Below, piece by piece: positions 37,973 through 50,083 of a DNA stretch of 64,000 bases. The translations under genes were made by a program, and so were the position numbers. The stretch is from Stratiolaelaps scimitus (lineage: Eukaryota; Arthropoda; Arachnida; Mesostigmata; Laelapidae), in the NCBI GenBank assembly GCA_019614645.1, contig JABWDB010000005.1:1272001-1336000 (forward strand). Direction: 5' to 3'. The notes under the pieces are model-generated. The model saw nothing but the letters and a program-made list of their open reading frames with translations. It did no database searches and was not told where the DNA came from. Positions within the stretch are counted from its first letter, which is position 1. Each line of letters begins with the position of its first letter.

Positions 37973-40901
37973 ATGCTGATCTACAAGGACATCGTCTCTG
38001 GTAAGTGTCCCCTGAACGATCTTCGACAAAGAACGCGTGGATTATTGTGGGCAAATGTGACTTTTTGACGAAGTGAAAATTCTCCATCTCGCTGCTACGC
38101 TCGACTCATCCCAACGGTGTGTCGGCCAGACGGATGTCTCGGTGGTGGCCACGGCACGTGCGTCACCCACCGGTTTTTCTCCATCTGTGATGCCCCTACT
38201 GGATATCGAGATCGTCGCAACGTGGCCTTCCTGTGCATCTTTGCCGAGCGACCCCCGAGTGAATTGCGCCGAATTGAACCTACTTCGAACGCCCGGCCAG
38301 AAGTGCCCGCCAAGAAGCCAGGCAGGCAGGAAGTGTGTGTGCTCTTCGCCTCTTCATTATGGAGCGGTTTCGTTCGTTGCTCTACGATAGGAACGGGCCA
38401 TCAATGGGCCAAGCCTCGGTGGCAGCGGCGGCGGCCGCCGCCGCAGCAGCAGCAGTTCGTTCGTCATAGCCGCTCTGATGACGCATGTCCGGCCGCTGGC
38501 GGCCGGGGGCATGTCGAGCCATCTCGGTTTGGCCCGTGACGTTGCAGGTGCGGGTTGATGGGATGTCCAGTGACGCAGTGTGGCGACCTTTTCCTTAGGT
38601 GTAGATATTGCATTGGGGTAGATGGGGGCGGGCTTGGCTCTCTGTGTTACAGGTTGGATGTCGCCGCCTGTTGAATGTCGCCACCTGGACATGCCGATAT
38701 GGTAGGGTGAGCAGGAGGATGCTTGGAACGATGATGCTCGGCGTTCGGGCGATATCGATCCCGTTTGTAGTAGTTTCCACGATCATCGAGTGGCTGAGGG
38801 ATGCGGAACTGTTGAGCTAATGAGTTGACGCGCCACACATAGCCAAATGAGGGACCTGGACCCTCTGTCCATATGAGACAGAAATTTAATGCGGGTTCGT
38901 AATTAGATGGCATCTCCCGGTAGCTCTGGTAAACCTAGAAAACCTAGAGTCTGCGATGCTTCATCGCCTCGATATGATTCCCGAGTTTCTTCTCCCGTCT
39001 GTTGAAATGATCAATAATCGGAGAGTGTTTTTTTCCCATTGCTCCGACATCTGGTAAATGCTAAGCACCACTTCAGATTTTTGGTAAAGCTCGCCGTGCT
39101 TAAGGGCAGATAGTGTTAAATCGTATTAATCCATCGTTCCGATTGCGGCGTCCATCCGTTGTTTCAAACATGAAACATTTACTTGTTGTGCAGTGCCGCT
39201 ATTATGTTGGCCTCTACAGTCCCGCAATTGGAGCATTTCAGATCCCAAAGCTGTTGTCAACGCGGCGGCGTTTGTACGCAGTTGTCGAGTTACTGCCAAT
39301 GTCAGCTGCATTTGAATGTACCAAGAGTACCGCAACGCGTGAACAACGCCCGTTGCGATCTATTTTTAAGGGATAGTAAAGGCGTCTACACCCCGGCTTC
39401 TTTGGGATTAGCTATGGTCGTCTAATCGTTGCAACGCCACTTTTTGGCATCTGGGAGTGGAGTAATTATTCATGCATTGAACTGATTGACTGTTCTTCTA
39501 CCTGCAACAAAGTTATTACTGGTTTTTATTAATGTGGCTTTTACGAGGTACGAATAATTAAATGACGATGAAGTGAGACTTTTTGTCGAAGAGCCGCCTG
39601 GGGAGGGGGAGAACTAGAATAATGGCTTAATGATGATATTAACAGAAACTATTCGAAATATGAATAGTGAACTTGGTCAAGTACACCATTCATTTGTCAT
39701 TGCTTGCCGCCGGTATCGCATGCCAATAATTTAGTTAATTGAGTTAGTCATTGTTTTTCGTATTGTTGATGTGCATAGATTGAACAGCAGTAATATGCGC
39801 AGATATTCTTGTTTTTATGCGTTGTCACTGCGACAATGATTCGTGGCACGCTCCTCGGGCGATTCTCGGTTTCAGCCGCTTGGATGTCACTGTTAAATCA
39901 TGGCCAAAATAAAATCAATCAATCCTTAGTGCTTGTGTTATGCTGTTCGCTAGTTGTCTCACTGAACGCCAACCGAATGTTCGTCGTAGAACGAGACACC
40001 TTCGAGATTGGGCACGTTTTCAGCTTTGTGGTTCACTGCCAACACCGAGTCGTCGTTGGACTGCGATGAGAATGAACCGCAATATTACGTTGTGCCGTTT
40101 GGGTAAACCGTTGTTCGAAGTATTTGGAACGGTGGCTGCGTTGAACAACGATACAAGGCAGAGGCGTGCAAATGGATGGTAGTTGATTATTACCGTGGTA
40201 GTTAAAGCCCGAAGTAAATTCGATTTGACATCTGCATTTGTTTTGAATTTGGCATTTGAATTTTCGATGATGACTTGACAGAGAATTCTGCGACTGTGAC
40301 TTGGATTGACAAGTGACGCATATGATTTTCCTATGATTTTCTCTAGCATTGTGTTGCCCTTCTGTGTATTCTTTTCCCCGCTACTCGGCTTCTTTCAGGT
40401 GACGAGATGTTCACCGACACCGTGAAGGTGGCAGTTATTGAGAACTGCGTCTACGAGGTGACCTGTAAACATGTCATTCGTAAGGAGGGTGAAGTCGTCC
40501 TTGCTGGTGCCAACCCCTCGGCTGAAGGCGAGGGTGGTGAAGATGGCGGCGACGAGCACACCGAAGCCGGCCTTGACGTCGTGCTCAACCAACGGTTGCA
40601 GGAGACCTCGTTCGATAAGAACGCCTACAAGATGTACCTCAAGACTTACACCAAGGCTCTGCAGGACAAGTGGAAGGAGCTCGAGTTCTCGGACGAGAAG
40701 ATCGCCGAGCTCAAGACCCAGTGTCTAGCTGGCGCGAAGTACATCATCGGGAAGATCGACAAGGATTGCCAGTATTTCCTCGGCGAGTCGATGAACCCTG
40801 ATGGATGCGTCGCCGTGCTCACCTACCGTGACGGTGCCGATGGAAACGAGGAAGCAGTCATGATGTTCCTCAAGGCCGGCGTTGAGGAGGAGAAATGCTA
40901 A
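37973..40901 (+). CDS. Tctp: Translationally controlled tumour protein (TCTP), 2 coding exons
   Basis: Abundant cytosolic protein of growth control, with guanine-exchange or chaperone-like roles proposed toward Rheb; in acarines secreted forms act as histamine-releasing factor. Exon 1 is 37973-38000 (28 nt, starting MLIYKDIVS). Exon 2 is 40399-40901. Together they give 176 aa plus TAA, near the usual 172. Both family signatures are present: GANPSAEG in the N-terminal part and YFLGESMNPDGCVAVLTYRD in the C-terminal part. An acidic loop (EGGEDGGDEH) and VVLNQRLQETSFDK lie between. Intron 1 (38001-40398) has GTAAGT and TCTTTCAG borders. It diverges from DHX36. The start codon is fixed by the conserved MxIYKD N-terminus. 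The last ~13 codons and part of the 3' UTR are repeated 420 bp downstream. Confidence 0.97.
38001..40398 (+). other. TCTP intron 1
   Basis: 2.4 kb intron with a GTAAGT donor and TCTTTCAG acceptor. The first ~700 bp are CpG-rich with a GGC/GCC and CAG run near 38.43-38.46 kb, as often seen in intron-1 promoter regions. The open frame at 38117-38539 there looks like a composition effect. No nested gene was recognised. Confidence 0.8.
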
Positions 40902-40990
40902 ACGGCCACGCGCACACACAGTCCGCTTACCTAGGTGTAAGGCCACCCAAAGCGAACTGTCTGTCTGTTCATATCTCCCCTTACATTACC
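40853..40990 (+). repeat. TCTP 3' end, source copy of a local duplication
   Basis: This segment covers the last ~16 TCTP codons, the stop and the first ~90 bp of 3' UTR. It is repeated in the same orientation at 41271-41388, where about 20 bp are missing and a few bases differ. Confidence 0.85.
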
Positions 40991-41121
40991 TATCCGGCTT
41001 GCGCTTTTTTTTTTGTCCATTGTCCGTCGTCATCATTGCTCATATATTACCAAGTAAACAGCCACATTTATGGCCGAACATGCTCACGCCCAAATCGTTA
41101 GCTTCACCACTTATGACCGAC

Positions 41122-41266
41122 AGTGATTTGCTGTCATTTTGTTGATGGTACCGTTATTTTTGCTGGTACTGTTCGTTCCAACTATTGTCTCTGTCTGGTT
41201 TGTGTTGCGATTCGAATGCGTAACTTGTGAGTGTGTAAGATGGTAAAGGTGGAGGGATAACATTGG
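41122..41266 (+). repeat. Left arm of a ~145 bp inverted repeat
   Basis: Pairs with 41387-41533. Shared blocks include AGTGATTTGCTGTCATTTT, GGTTTGTGTTGCGATTCGA and GTAAGATGGTAAAGGTGGAG. The arms are roughly 85-90% identical by eye. The 120 bp spacer is occupied by the second copy of the TCTP 3' end. Confidence 0.85.
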
Positions 41267-41270
41267 ATAC

Positions 41271-41388
41271 AGCAGTCATGATGTTCCTCAAGGCCGGCGT
41301 TGAGAAGGAGAGCTAAACGGCCACGCGCTTACCTAGGTTTAAGGCCACCCAAAGCGTCTGTCTGTTTATATCTCCTCTTACATTACCC
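41271..41388 (+). pseudogene. Duplicated fragment of the TCTP last exon
   Basis: Reads in frame as AVMMFLKAGVEKES then stop, against AVMMFLKAGVEEEKC in the gene, and continues into a copy of the 3' UTR. It has no other TCTP coding sequence, so it is a partial tandem copy and not a functional gene. It sits as the loop of the 41122-41533 inverted repeat. Confidence 0.85.
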
Positions 41389-41533
41389 AATGTATCCCTC
41401 CACCTTTACCATCTTACATACGCACAAGTTAGGAACTCGAATCGCAACACAAACCCGACAGAAACAATAGTCGGAAAGAACAGCAGCAGCAGCAGAAATA
41501 ACAGTACCAGCAAGAAAATGACAGCAAATCACT
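41387..41533 (-). repeat. Right arm of the inverted repeat behind TCTP
   Basis: Reverse-complement partner of 41122-41266. A CAG-type trinucleotide run inside this arm (AGCAGCAGCAGCAG near 41.48 kb) is expanded relative to the left arm. Confidence 0.85.
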
Positions 41534-41956
41534 CGGCCGGGAGCATATTCGGCGGTGTATGTTTCGTAATATCAGCAATGATGTTGATGACGGACAGTGA
41601 ACAAAAAAAAAGCAAGCTGGATATCTAACTCAGCATTCTCTCGTCGAATCCACCGGGTTGGTTGAAGGTTGGGAACCGGCTTCGACTTACGATAAATACC
41701 GTTAATCATACCCCCGACCTCTGTTCTCCTCGCAGGGAGCGAGCGCGCACATGATTCTCGCACGTGGCCGTCAAACAGCCGTATCTGCAGCCATGCGCGA
41801 GTTCCGCGTGCCTCTCTGTGATGACGAGCACTAGGGCGTTGCAAGCAACTCCAGCAACGAACTGACGGAAAATAACAGCAACCCAATGTGTTGACGACTC
41901 GGTCAAACTGAGGGACAGACATCATGCAGAACACAGGAGACAGTATGTTTGGATTT

Positions 41957-41962
41957 AATAAA
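41957..41962 (+). terminator. Candidate distal poly(A) signal of TCTP
   Basis: AATAAA about 1.06 kb after the TCTP stop. It is a clear canonical signal downstream on this strand. If used, the whole inverted repeat would lie in the TCTP 3' UTR. Confidence 0.3.
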
Positions 41963-43975
41963 TGAGCGGGCGTCGTCTACGAGACAACTTAACTGAATAA
42001 GATTCGTGTGCGTCTTCACTCTTGATATGGTAATTGTTCACTTGTAGGAGATCCTACACTGCTTGTTTGTGTGTGTGTGAGTTCAAACCCTGTGGTGGGT
42101 TCTAGGCTACAGTATTGTATAGGTTCGATCTGTGCCGGAGGTGGCGGGGTCAAACCTTGTTGTGGTCGTCTTGGTCTTGATCGACACTTCGATGCAGGGC
42201 GCTGCAGGTCTGCAAGGGTGCCACGACACAGGCTACCTGCTCCGTGTTGCTGGGTTGTATTAGCATTGCTTCATATGGCCGCTGACATGCATGGTCCGAC
42301 GTATGAGATTGACTTCCTTCACTAGAATGCAATTACAGATGTATGTTTTTCTTCTAATGTCTTTCTAATTTTTAATATTTTTCAAAAATTCATATTTTTT
42401 TCTCATCATTGACATAGGTACTCTTTTTTTTTTCCCATAGCTGATCCTCGCTTCTCTTTTCATGATTGGCAAACATAGGCACTCGGAGTTGGGTTAGTCC
42501 AACCTCTGAAGTTTAAGTGGGACACAACTTTCGTGGATAGGTAACCGTAAACACTCAGAGTAGGAGTGTGATGGTCAAGGCCCAGCAGTGAGGCTTAGTA
42601 TGCATGAGCATTCAACATCTCAAGGAGAAGTTCAACCTCCAGTGGTACCAAGGGAAGGAATAGCTGTGATCCGACTACCTCACACAGATCTGTCGGCTGT
42701 AGTACATTGCATGAAAAACATGCAGCCGCGTCCGTCGTACACCCGCGACTTTGTTTAATTCATATTTCACTGCCGGGAAAAGGGAAGATGCTGAGCTTAG
42801 AAACGATGAGGCCCAAGAGTGTTAACCATTATTTTAACAACAATAAATCACACACGTCACCAGTACCCGGGGACGATCTCAACACTAAACGATTTACGTC
42901 AACGGACAGTACAATGTTATCAAATAGACGACAACGTGACATACGACCATTGTATTATAGGCATTGATGGGAGAACAGCGTGCAGTTTCTGGTAATATTT
43001 ATAAAGTGACATGCACACACACACAAAAAAAACTCCGCGTAATCAACGAACGGTGACGTTTGCAAATCACAGTAATACAATGTTGGCTCCTTAAGCATAG
43101 GCGTACTATTGACGTACAATTATTTAGAATTTGTAATAAATAGGTTAGAATTCTCTGTGGCCTGTTGACCTATATATATATATATATATATGTTGGTGAC
43201 TTTCTCAAAGACCAAAAGTCAGAGATAACTCACGTTATGACCTTCTTTGTCCAGGTACCCATCCAGACTTCTGTACCCAATTACTTAATAGCTAACTGCT
43301 GAGCTCAGCGTACGCATGTCACTAAATAGGAAAATGATGTTAATCTTGAGTAAATACTTTTTTGGCGAGCTTTATTGTGTATGCATTCTGTTAAGGATTT
43401 CTGATAGAACGCCTTGACCCCCCATCAAAGAGAAGTTGCCATTTTAGTGTGTTGATACTTGTTTGAGATTTCAAATCAATCGAGCTTATTTAGTGCTGCT
43501 AGTGCAGCGCCAGATGGACTTCTCTGAATGCTGGAAATACGTATCTTTTATTGATACGCGTATTTACTGGCCGATTGTTGCATGAGCCATAGGTATTTCA
43601 ACTTGTCGGGTTTTCGCGTGAATTCGCATCGAATCAACGGCGACTATATAGCCAGACGAACAGTGGCGACCTAACTAAAGCTATTGCAGATTTTGTCTAT
43701 CTGAATAAATATATGACTCTTTGCATTAGTTATAGCATACATTTAGCTACCGATTCCAACCATGTTACGTATAGGAATATATTAGACGGCACGTCTTTCA
43801 CGGATGACTTCTGCGAGATTCATCGGTCAGGCGGCGTTGACAGTTAAACAAAAAAATCAACAAAAAATATATACCTGCATAAACAATTGAATCCTGAGTC
43901 AACATGCTGGAAACAACTTGATTTAAGCAGAATTTCACCAAATTTCGTAGATTTGCAATACTCAGATAAACGTCA

Positions 43976-44006
<31 letters not shown>

Positions 44007-44880
44007 GAGCCCAGTGTCTTTGCGCAGCGTGCGCTCTGATAATGCGTACAGAATGTCTGGTTAAAGTCTTTGAGCAGATGACAAATTCTAGCGAATGGTA
44101 TTCCTCTCGACCTTTTTGTATTTGCATGATTCAACCGTCTCAGATTCAGTGGCAAGATTGTCTAGCGCAACTACTTAGTATATGTCGAAGTCCCCTAAAC
44201 GTATGTAGTAGCCACTAATTGCGCAAACAAAGCCTTGTTTATTTACAAAACCCAATGCAGTGAATCTCGTCTCGCCTTTTGTTGAGAGACACGAAATTAC
44301 GAACTTCAATCGACGACTCCACAGAACAGCTTTACTACCACTATAAGCTGACAAAACATCTAAAGTAAGAACACACATTGAGTATACGTTTTTTTTTGCT
44401 AATGAACTTCACCTTCACATTTTATTCATCACCATGCTCATCATCATCAGAAGCATTGTTCTCACAATTAGATAATAATAATAATAATATGTTTATATAA
44501 CAATAGCAGTAATAATAATAATAATAATAATAACAGTCAAAAGTCATCAGTCAGCGTAAATCTATGTTTGAGTAACATAGCGAAGGTATCTTTCTATCAT
44601 GTGTTACTACTGTTCATGTTCTTTCCGTTGCTGCTGTCCTCGTCACCATAATGAACATGGTACATAATTATGAAATAAATACAAAGAGAAAAAAAAGATC
44701 CACATAGACAGGATGTAAAGGTGTGTAAAGCTCGAACGAAAACACCCCGCGTAAGGCGTTACATGTTTGGGTGGCGCTTACGGCTCGGCGGCGCGTTCGG
44801 AGGGAATCTGACCTATTCGGAGGGCTACGAAAGCGAACGAGTGCTTCGACGTATCGGCACGCATCCAGGAGCAGCCACAC

Positions 44881-45239
44881 GTATGTCCAGACGTGTCCAG
44901 ATCCGCCGGGGCAGATCCGCTTCCGGAAATCCCTTGAGATGACCACTGCCGCCCACCCAAACATGGACAATCTTGTTCGGACATGTCCAAGCATGCCCGG
45001 ATTAGCTTGTCTGAATATGCCGAGATAGATAACGCTCGGATGTACATAGCTCAGCATGCTCAAACTAATCAGACACCAGACTCAGAATAGCTTTCTTATA
45101 CATGCTGAAAAATGGGCCTTTCCAGCATGAAACGTGTGTTCTCCCCCGTACGCTCCGATGTGACCAGCCATGTTTCGCACGTATCTAAACAATATGTCCA
45201 GGTGTAATCCGACCCAGCCGAACATGCCCAAGTATGCCC
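44881..45239. repeat. Cluster of ATGTCC/ATGCCC decamers, including p53-site-like pairs
   Basis: At 44979-44998 GGACATGTCC and AAGCATGCCC stand head to tail, each a perfect RRRCWWGYYY. At 45220-45239 GAACATGCCC is followed by AAGTATGCCC, one mismatch. Further imperfect decamers (GTATGTCCAGACGTGTCC near 44.88 kb, AATATGTCCAGGTG near 45.19 kb) surround them. The cluster may be a short-period degenerate tandem repeat, sub-terminal repeats of an element, or a regulatory cluster. Confidence 0.5.
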
Positions 45240-45805
45240 AGAACGATCAGCAGTATTGACGGAATAATCGCGGAATAGGCTGTCAGCAGCAGGCCCGCGC
45301 CTAACTGTAATTGCCCCTAAGTACAGCAGGCCCATCAGGAAGTTCAAGGCGGTTTGTTGTCCATGGGGATATGGGCTTAGATATATAGGCTTACTGAAAA
45401 TTCACTGCTTTTTTTGTTTGCTTCGCTAAGTTCTCATTCTTGCACGATGCCTAACAGTATCCCTCCCTCTGCAAAGGCTTATCTTCGCGTTTTTCGTCAT
45501 CATTATCATCTTTATAATCACACAGTTATCGCCAACGACTCTCTCTCTCTCTCTCTCGCCCATCCTCTTTAATCGCTCGCCCTTCCCGTTGCTTAGCTTA
45601 TCTTGGGTGTCATCATCGTCGTCGTGGTTGACTTCATATTTTCTGTTGTTTTGTTTGTTAAATTATATTCACTAAGTCTGTCCAGTAGTGCCCTATGCTT
45701 GTTGCTTACATTCTCTAGTATGAAAATACTCGCACGACATTAGTTCGCTCAGCCACATCAATATATGGCATTGCATGTCTTTTTTTCGCTTATCGTTCGC
45801 TATGA

Positions 45806-45806
<1 letters not shown>

Positions 45807-45859
<53 letters not shown>
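45807..45859. repeat. (CT)n-(TA)n compound microsatellite
   Basis: About 22 bp of CT passes directly into about 30 bp of TA. Confidence 0.9.
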
Positions 45860-45861
<2 letters not shown>

Positions 45862-46809
45862 TTCGTGTGTATAATATATAACCATAGGACTCAGAGCCAT
45901 CATCCACTTCTTGACGGTCATCGCCTACGCGGTTCTACAGTTCATTCACATACAATATAATGGCGGCGACTGATCATCATCATGTATGTATGCGTGTATG
46001 TGTGAGACGGGAAGGGAGTTATATTATATAAATGTGTTGGTACCTGTTTGTATAAGACGGCAAAACATCGGCCTTGCTTCTGATTGAGGACAAAACTGTT
46101 CTGTAGTGCTCTCGAATTGTCTGTACATCTGCCAACTGTCTGTACAGGCTTTTTTGTTTGCTGTCAAGACGAGACGTCAAGCACGGCTTAGTAAGGTTTC
46201 CCGTACGGGCTACGTTTGTTTAATTCTTCCCCCCAGTAATAGTAATCATCATCGCCATCATCGTCGCCGTTAGCATTTTATATTGACAAAACTTACAAAT
46301 CAAAATACAAGACCCTGTCGGATTCTCTAAATTCAATGGGTCCCATGTAACACCCACACGTTCCCCTCCTTGAACAGGCGACAGGTCAGAGCAAAGCGCG
46401 ACATCATTGAGCGAAAAATTATTGTGGTTCAATCGGGCGGCGGCGGAAGCAACGGCGGCGGCGGGCTCAGAATGATGGCTCTAGAATCAGACCTTCGGCA
46501 TCTTCCCGTGCTTGACGACCATCGAGAGCGTCCCATTTGGTACTCGGAAGTATGAAGTGGTTTACGATGGTATCCCCCTCGCTCTCTCCCTTCCTCCCTG
46601 TGTCGTTATCTGTTGTAGCAGTTGTCGCGGTGAAGCAGTTATTGTATCGGATTGACGAATAGGGATTAGACGAGTGACGTGTCGGTTTGTGGTAGCATGT
46701 TACTCCTGCATTTGGTTGGTATATGCAGCTATATCTAACTATCTATTTATATCTTTATATACTTTATGGTGGTGGTGGTGGTGGTTGTTGTTGTTTTTGT
46801 TGTGTTGCA

Positions 46810-46810
46810 A

Positions 46811-46848
<38 letters not shown>
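46810..46848. repeat. (TA)n tract following a (GGT)n/(TTG)n run
   Basis: A GGT trinucleotide run (from about 46768) and TTG units are followed by about 39 bp of TA. Confidence 0.9.
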
Positions 46849-46853
<5 letters not shown>

Positions 46854-49800
46854 CGTGTGTTCCGAAATATACAGGTGAGGGCCTCGAGGGGCGGTCAATG
46901 AGTTCAATATACATTCAATACATTCAACGATACAACGACAGGGTAGACACGGACAAGCATCATACGTTACACAGGTGCATACCCTTTCTCTCAATTAGGT
47001 AGATAGATACATGACGGGCCAGGTGGCTGCAACAGGCACACCTATAATAGACCTGTTTTTCGTGCTCGCTTCCGGGCTGTTAGCTACTGACCTCAGACAG
47101 CCGGTTGCCGTTCAGCGGTTCCAGCAATTCCCCACCGAGTGTGATTGGCTTGATCACTAAGTTGGCGTCACCATTGTATAACAATCATTTCTGCAGGTTC
47201 TCCCGGGGAATGGTTTTTTTCTCAACAATACGCCCCTCGGGAAGACGGCACCCCCGGACGCCTTCGAATAAACAAATCGTTCCCGCCCCGATCATGGTCA
47301 ATTCTCTCTGTCGACGTCTATTTTTGAGGATGTTTCTTTCCTCTGCTGCAGCTGCCGGAAAGATGGGTGGACATTCATATCTGGTCAGAGAAACACCAAC
47401 GAGTTGAGTAGTGGATCCGAACTAGATCATAGCCAACAAGGGCCCGGCTTCATTCAATCAGGTGGTCTCTATCTAATAATCACAAAGCCCAGAATAATCG
47501 TTTGAGCCACTCGAGACGAAACGCGGATGTTCCTTGGCCAATTTATAATAGCACATAGTTACGGCGTTTTCAGATTTTCGTTGCTTGTAGCCCCGCAAAG
47601 ACAGAGAAAAAGAGACTTGTGAAATTCTATAAATATTGTGGTTTGACTAGTTGGCCTTGATGGAAATACCCGCCATTTTCTCGTTTCGTATGAAGGGGCT
47701 AGAGAAAGAACGAATCTACTTGACTGATCAGTCAAGTGAAGAAGATCTCGCAGGAACGAACAAGGATCCGACTCCAAAGCAAGTGTCAAGTGTCAGAGAC
47801 GCCTCCGCACAACTTCAATAGACTTTTGTCTCGATATTCCTTCCATTGGCCGTGTAGCGTGCAGCAAACAATTCGCCGATTTCCGCCGAGATGTACGACA
47901 TACACAGCAATTGCATCTGTGTTTAGAACCTACTGCGAGCCTATGAGCTTCGTCTATCTTTTCCCGACAGCATGACAAAATCAAAATCGACACCACGATT
48001 ATTACTGCTATCATGGGGCAGACTCACATGAGATAAATATTGTGCCCGAGCCTGAAACGTAAAATTGATATCGTCCCCTCCACCCCTGCAACAAGACGTG
48101 TTGACAGCCAAATCAAACCGTCTGAAAGAACCGTGCCCGCTCGACGATCCACGCAGATAGAGACACACGCAAATGCACACACACACAGACACACACATAG
48201 TGAAGCAGTGAATACAAATGAACTATATACACGCACACACACAACATATTCGTTGTTGGCAGGTGACTGTACAGATTCGCACTGTGGTGCAATATACGGA
48301 CGTCGTTTTCAAACATATACACGAAAAAGGTGTGGTGAAAATAATCTAAGTTCAGATCTCGTTTCTCGCTCGTAATCTTCCTCTGTTTCTTCAGCTCTCT
48401 CGATTATTGAAGGACACCAGAGCGCCGAGTCAAGCCAATGGAGTTTGCCACCAAATGGCCAGCCAGGTTGGTTGGCATCGCTGTCTGCAGAGAGACAGCG
48501 AGAGCCGCCTCGATCGAGACAGCGGTCGCCGAAGCCGACTGCGTGACGACAGATCCGAGTCCAGCGTGAGTCGGCTGATCGACTCAGAGAAATTTCGGAG
48601 ACGGCGACCGCGTGAGGCGCTTCTTCCTTCGTTCGTTCTATCACATCTCGATATCAGAGATAAATCTCGAGAGAGAGAAAAAGAGAGATAGAGATAGAGG
48701 GAGAGAGAGCAATAATGAAATATTTAGCCTGGTTCTATGTTACTGGCTCGTGAGACGCATATGGGATTTTGCCATGACGAGACGCACGGCATTGCAATGT
48801 CGAACGCCGAAACGTGACGTCATCCTTAGTTCCATATAACGATCGCAAGAGGTTTGATTCTTCACGAATCTTCCTCGTAGCTCTCCATGTCTCTCTCTCT
48901 CTCGCTCTCGCTCGCTCGCCTCTGTCTTCTTTCTCCCGTATCTCTCTAACCCTCAACCGCTGTATCGACCATCGCAGGAGACAGAACCATTTACACCAGC
49001 TCATCCACATATAATATATCTATATGTATATATAACATTTATACATCAACACTCAACTCTCCGTTGTATGATACAAAGAACACACATACACACACAAGGC
49101 GTTGCAGGAACAACAAAGAAAAGCAGATAAATGGTGGCTCGTTTTTTGTCGTCTGCTTCGCTATCAGTACCTCGTCATGCTCATCCGCGTGCAGCCTCCA
49201 GCAGCCTGCAGCAACAGCAGCAGCACCAGCAGCCTCCGCCGGCGCCGCTGCTGCTGATATTGTGACTGTCATCATTTCGTGATAATTAACACCACGAACG
49301 CCCGCGAGATCGCCCACGCTTCTCGTACATGAGTTCATGGACACATTCGCGCATCGAACAATACACCAATGAGCCAGTCAGGCAAGCAGCACAAACAGAT
49401 CGAAATTCAGATAGACGTCGACACACAGAGCTTGCTTAATTCGTAATTTGTGTACTCGACAATGTACTCGATAATCGGCAAAAAAAACTGGCACGACACA
49501 TCGCGCACGATTAGGCTTGCCCACGTCCACATGGAGCCCCTTGATACACGACAGTATTTCACGTGGCCGAGGAATAGCGCTCGAATATTGGGCTACATCT
49601 GTATATTGGTCGGCACGGTTATCTCGCCTGTTGCTGTCGCAATCGTTACTCGAATCACATCGACGCTCGCGTGATGTGGATCCGTGAATTGAGGTGAGAC
49701 CAATTGTCTGTAGCAGTGACCGTATGGAAGGCAGAGGTTGTACACACAATAGTTATAAGAATAGTAATAATAATAATATAGATATTTAGAGATTAGTGCG

Positions 49801-50037
49801 GTTAATCACATTTTGCATGCATTCGTTACACGAAATGAACGTCGAACGGCACCTTTCGTTGTCATGAATCGTGCCAAGTGAATTAGAGCCAGAAAATTAG
49901 ATGAATTCATTCCTCTCTCATCGATGCCCCCCATCATATCCCATCGCGTTTTCGAGCCTTGACTCCTGGCAACAGTAGCAAATTTGAGTAGAAATCGAGT
50001 CAGTGACCATCTGCGTCTCGCCAAGGGACGACCTCGT

Positions 50038-50040
<3 letters not shown>

Positions 50041-50076
<36 letters not shown>
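50041..50076. repeat. (TA)n tract
   Basis: About 36 bp of TA passing into TG. Similar tracts lie at 51300-51332, 52560-52586 and 56261-56289. Confidence 0.9.

Positions 50077-50083
<7 letters not shown>

Noticed and set aside
38117..38539. 140-codon plus-strand ORF inside the TCTP intron
   Set aside because: CpG-rich composition keeps several frames open on both strands; it contains GGC/CAG runs and has no known domain.
40471..40728. 85-codon plus-strand ORF overlapping TCTP
   Set aside because: Shifted-frame shadow of the TCTP second exon.
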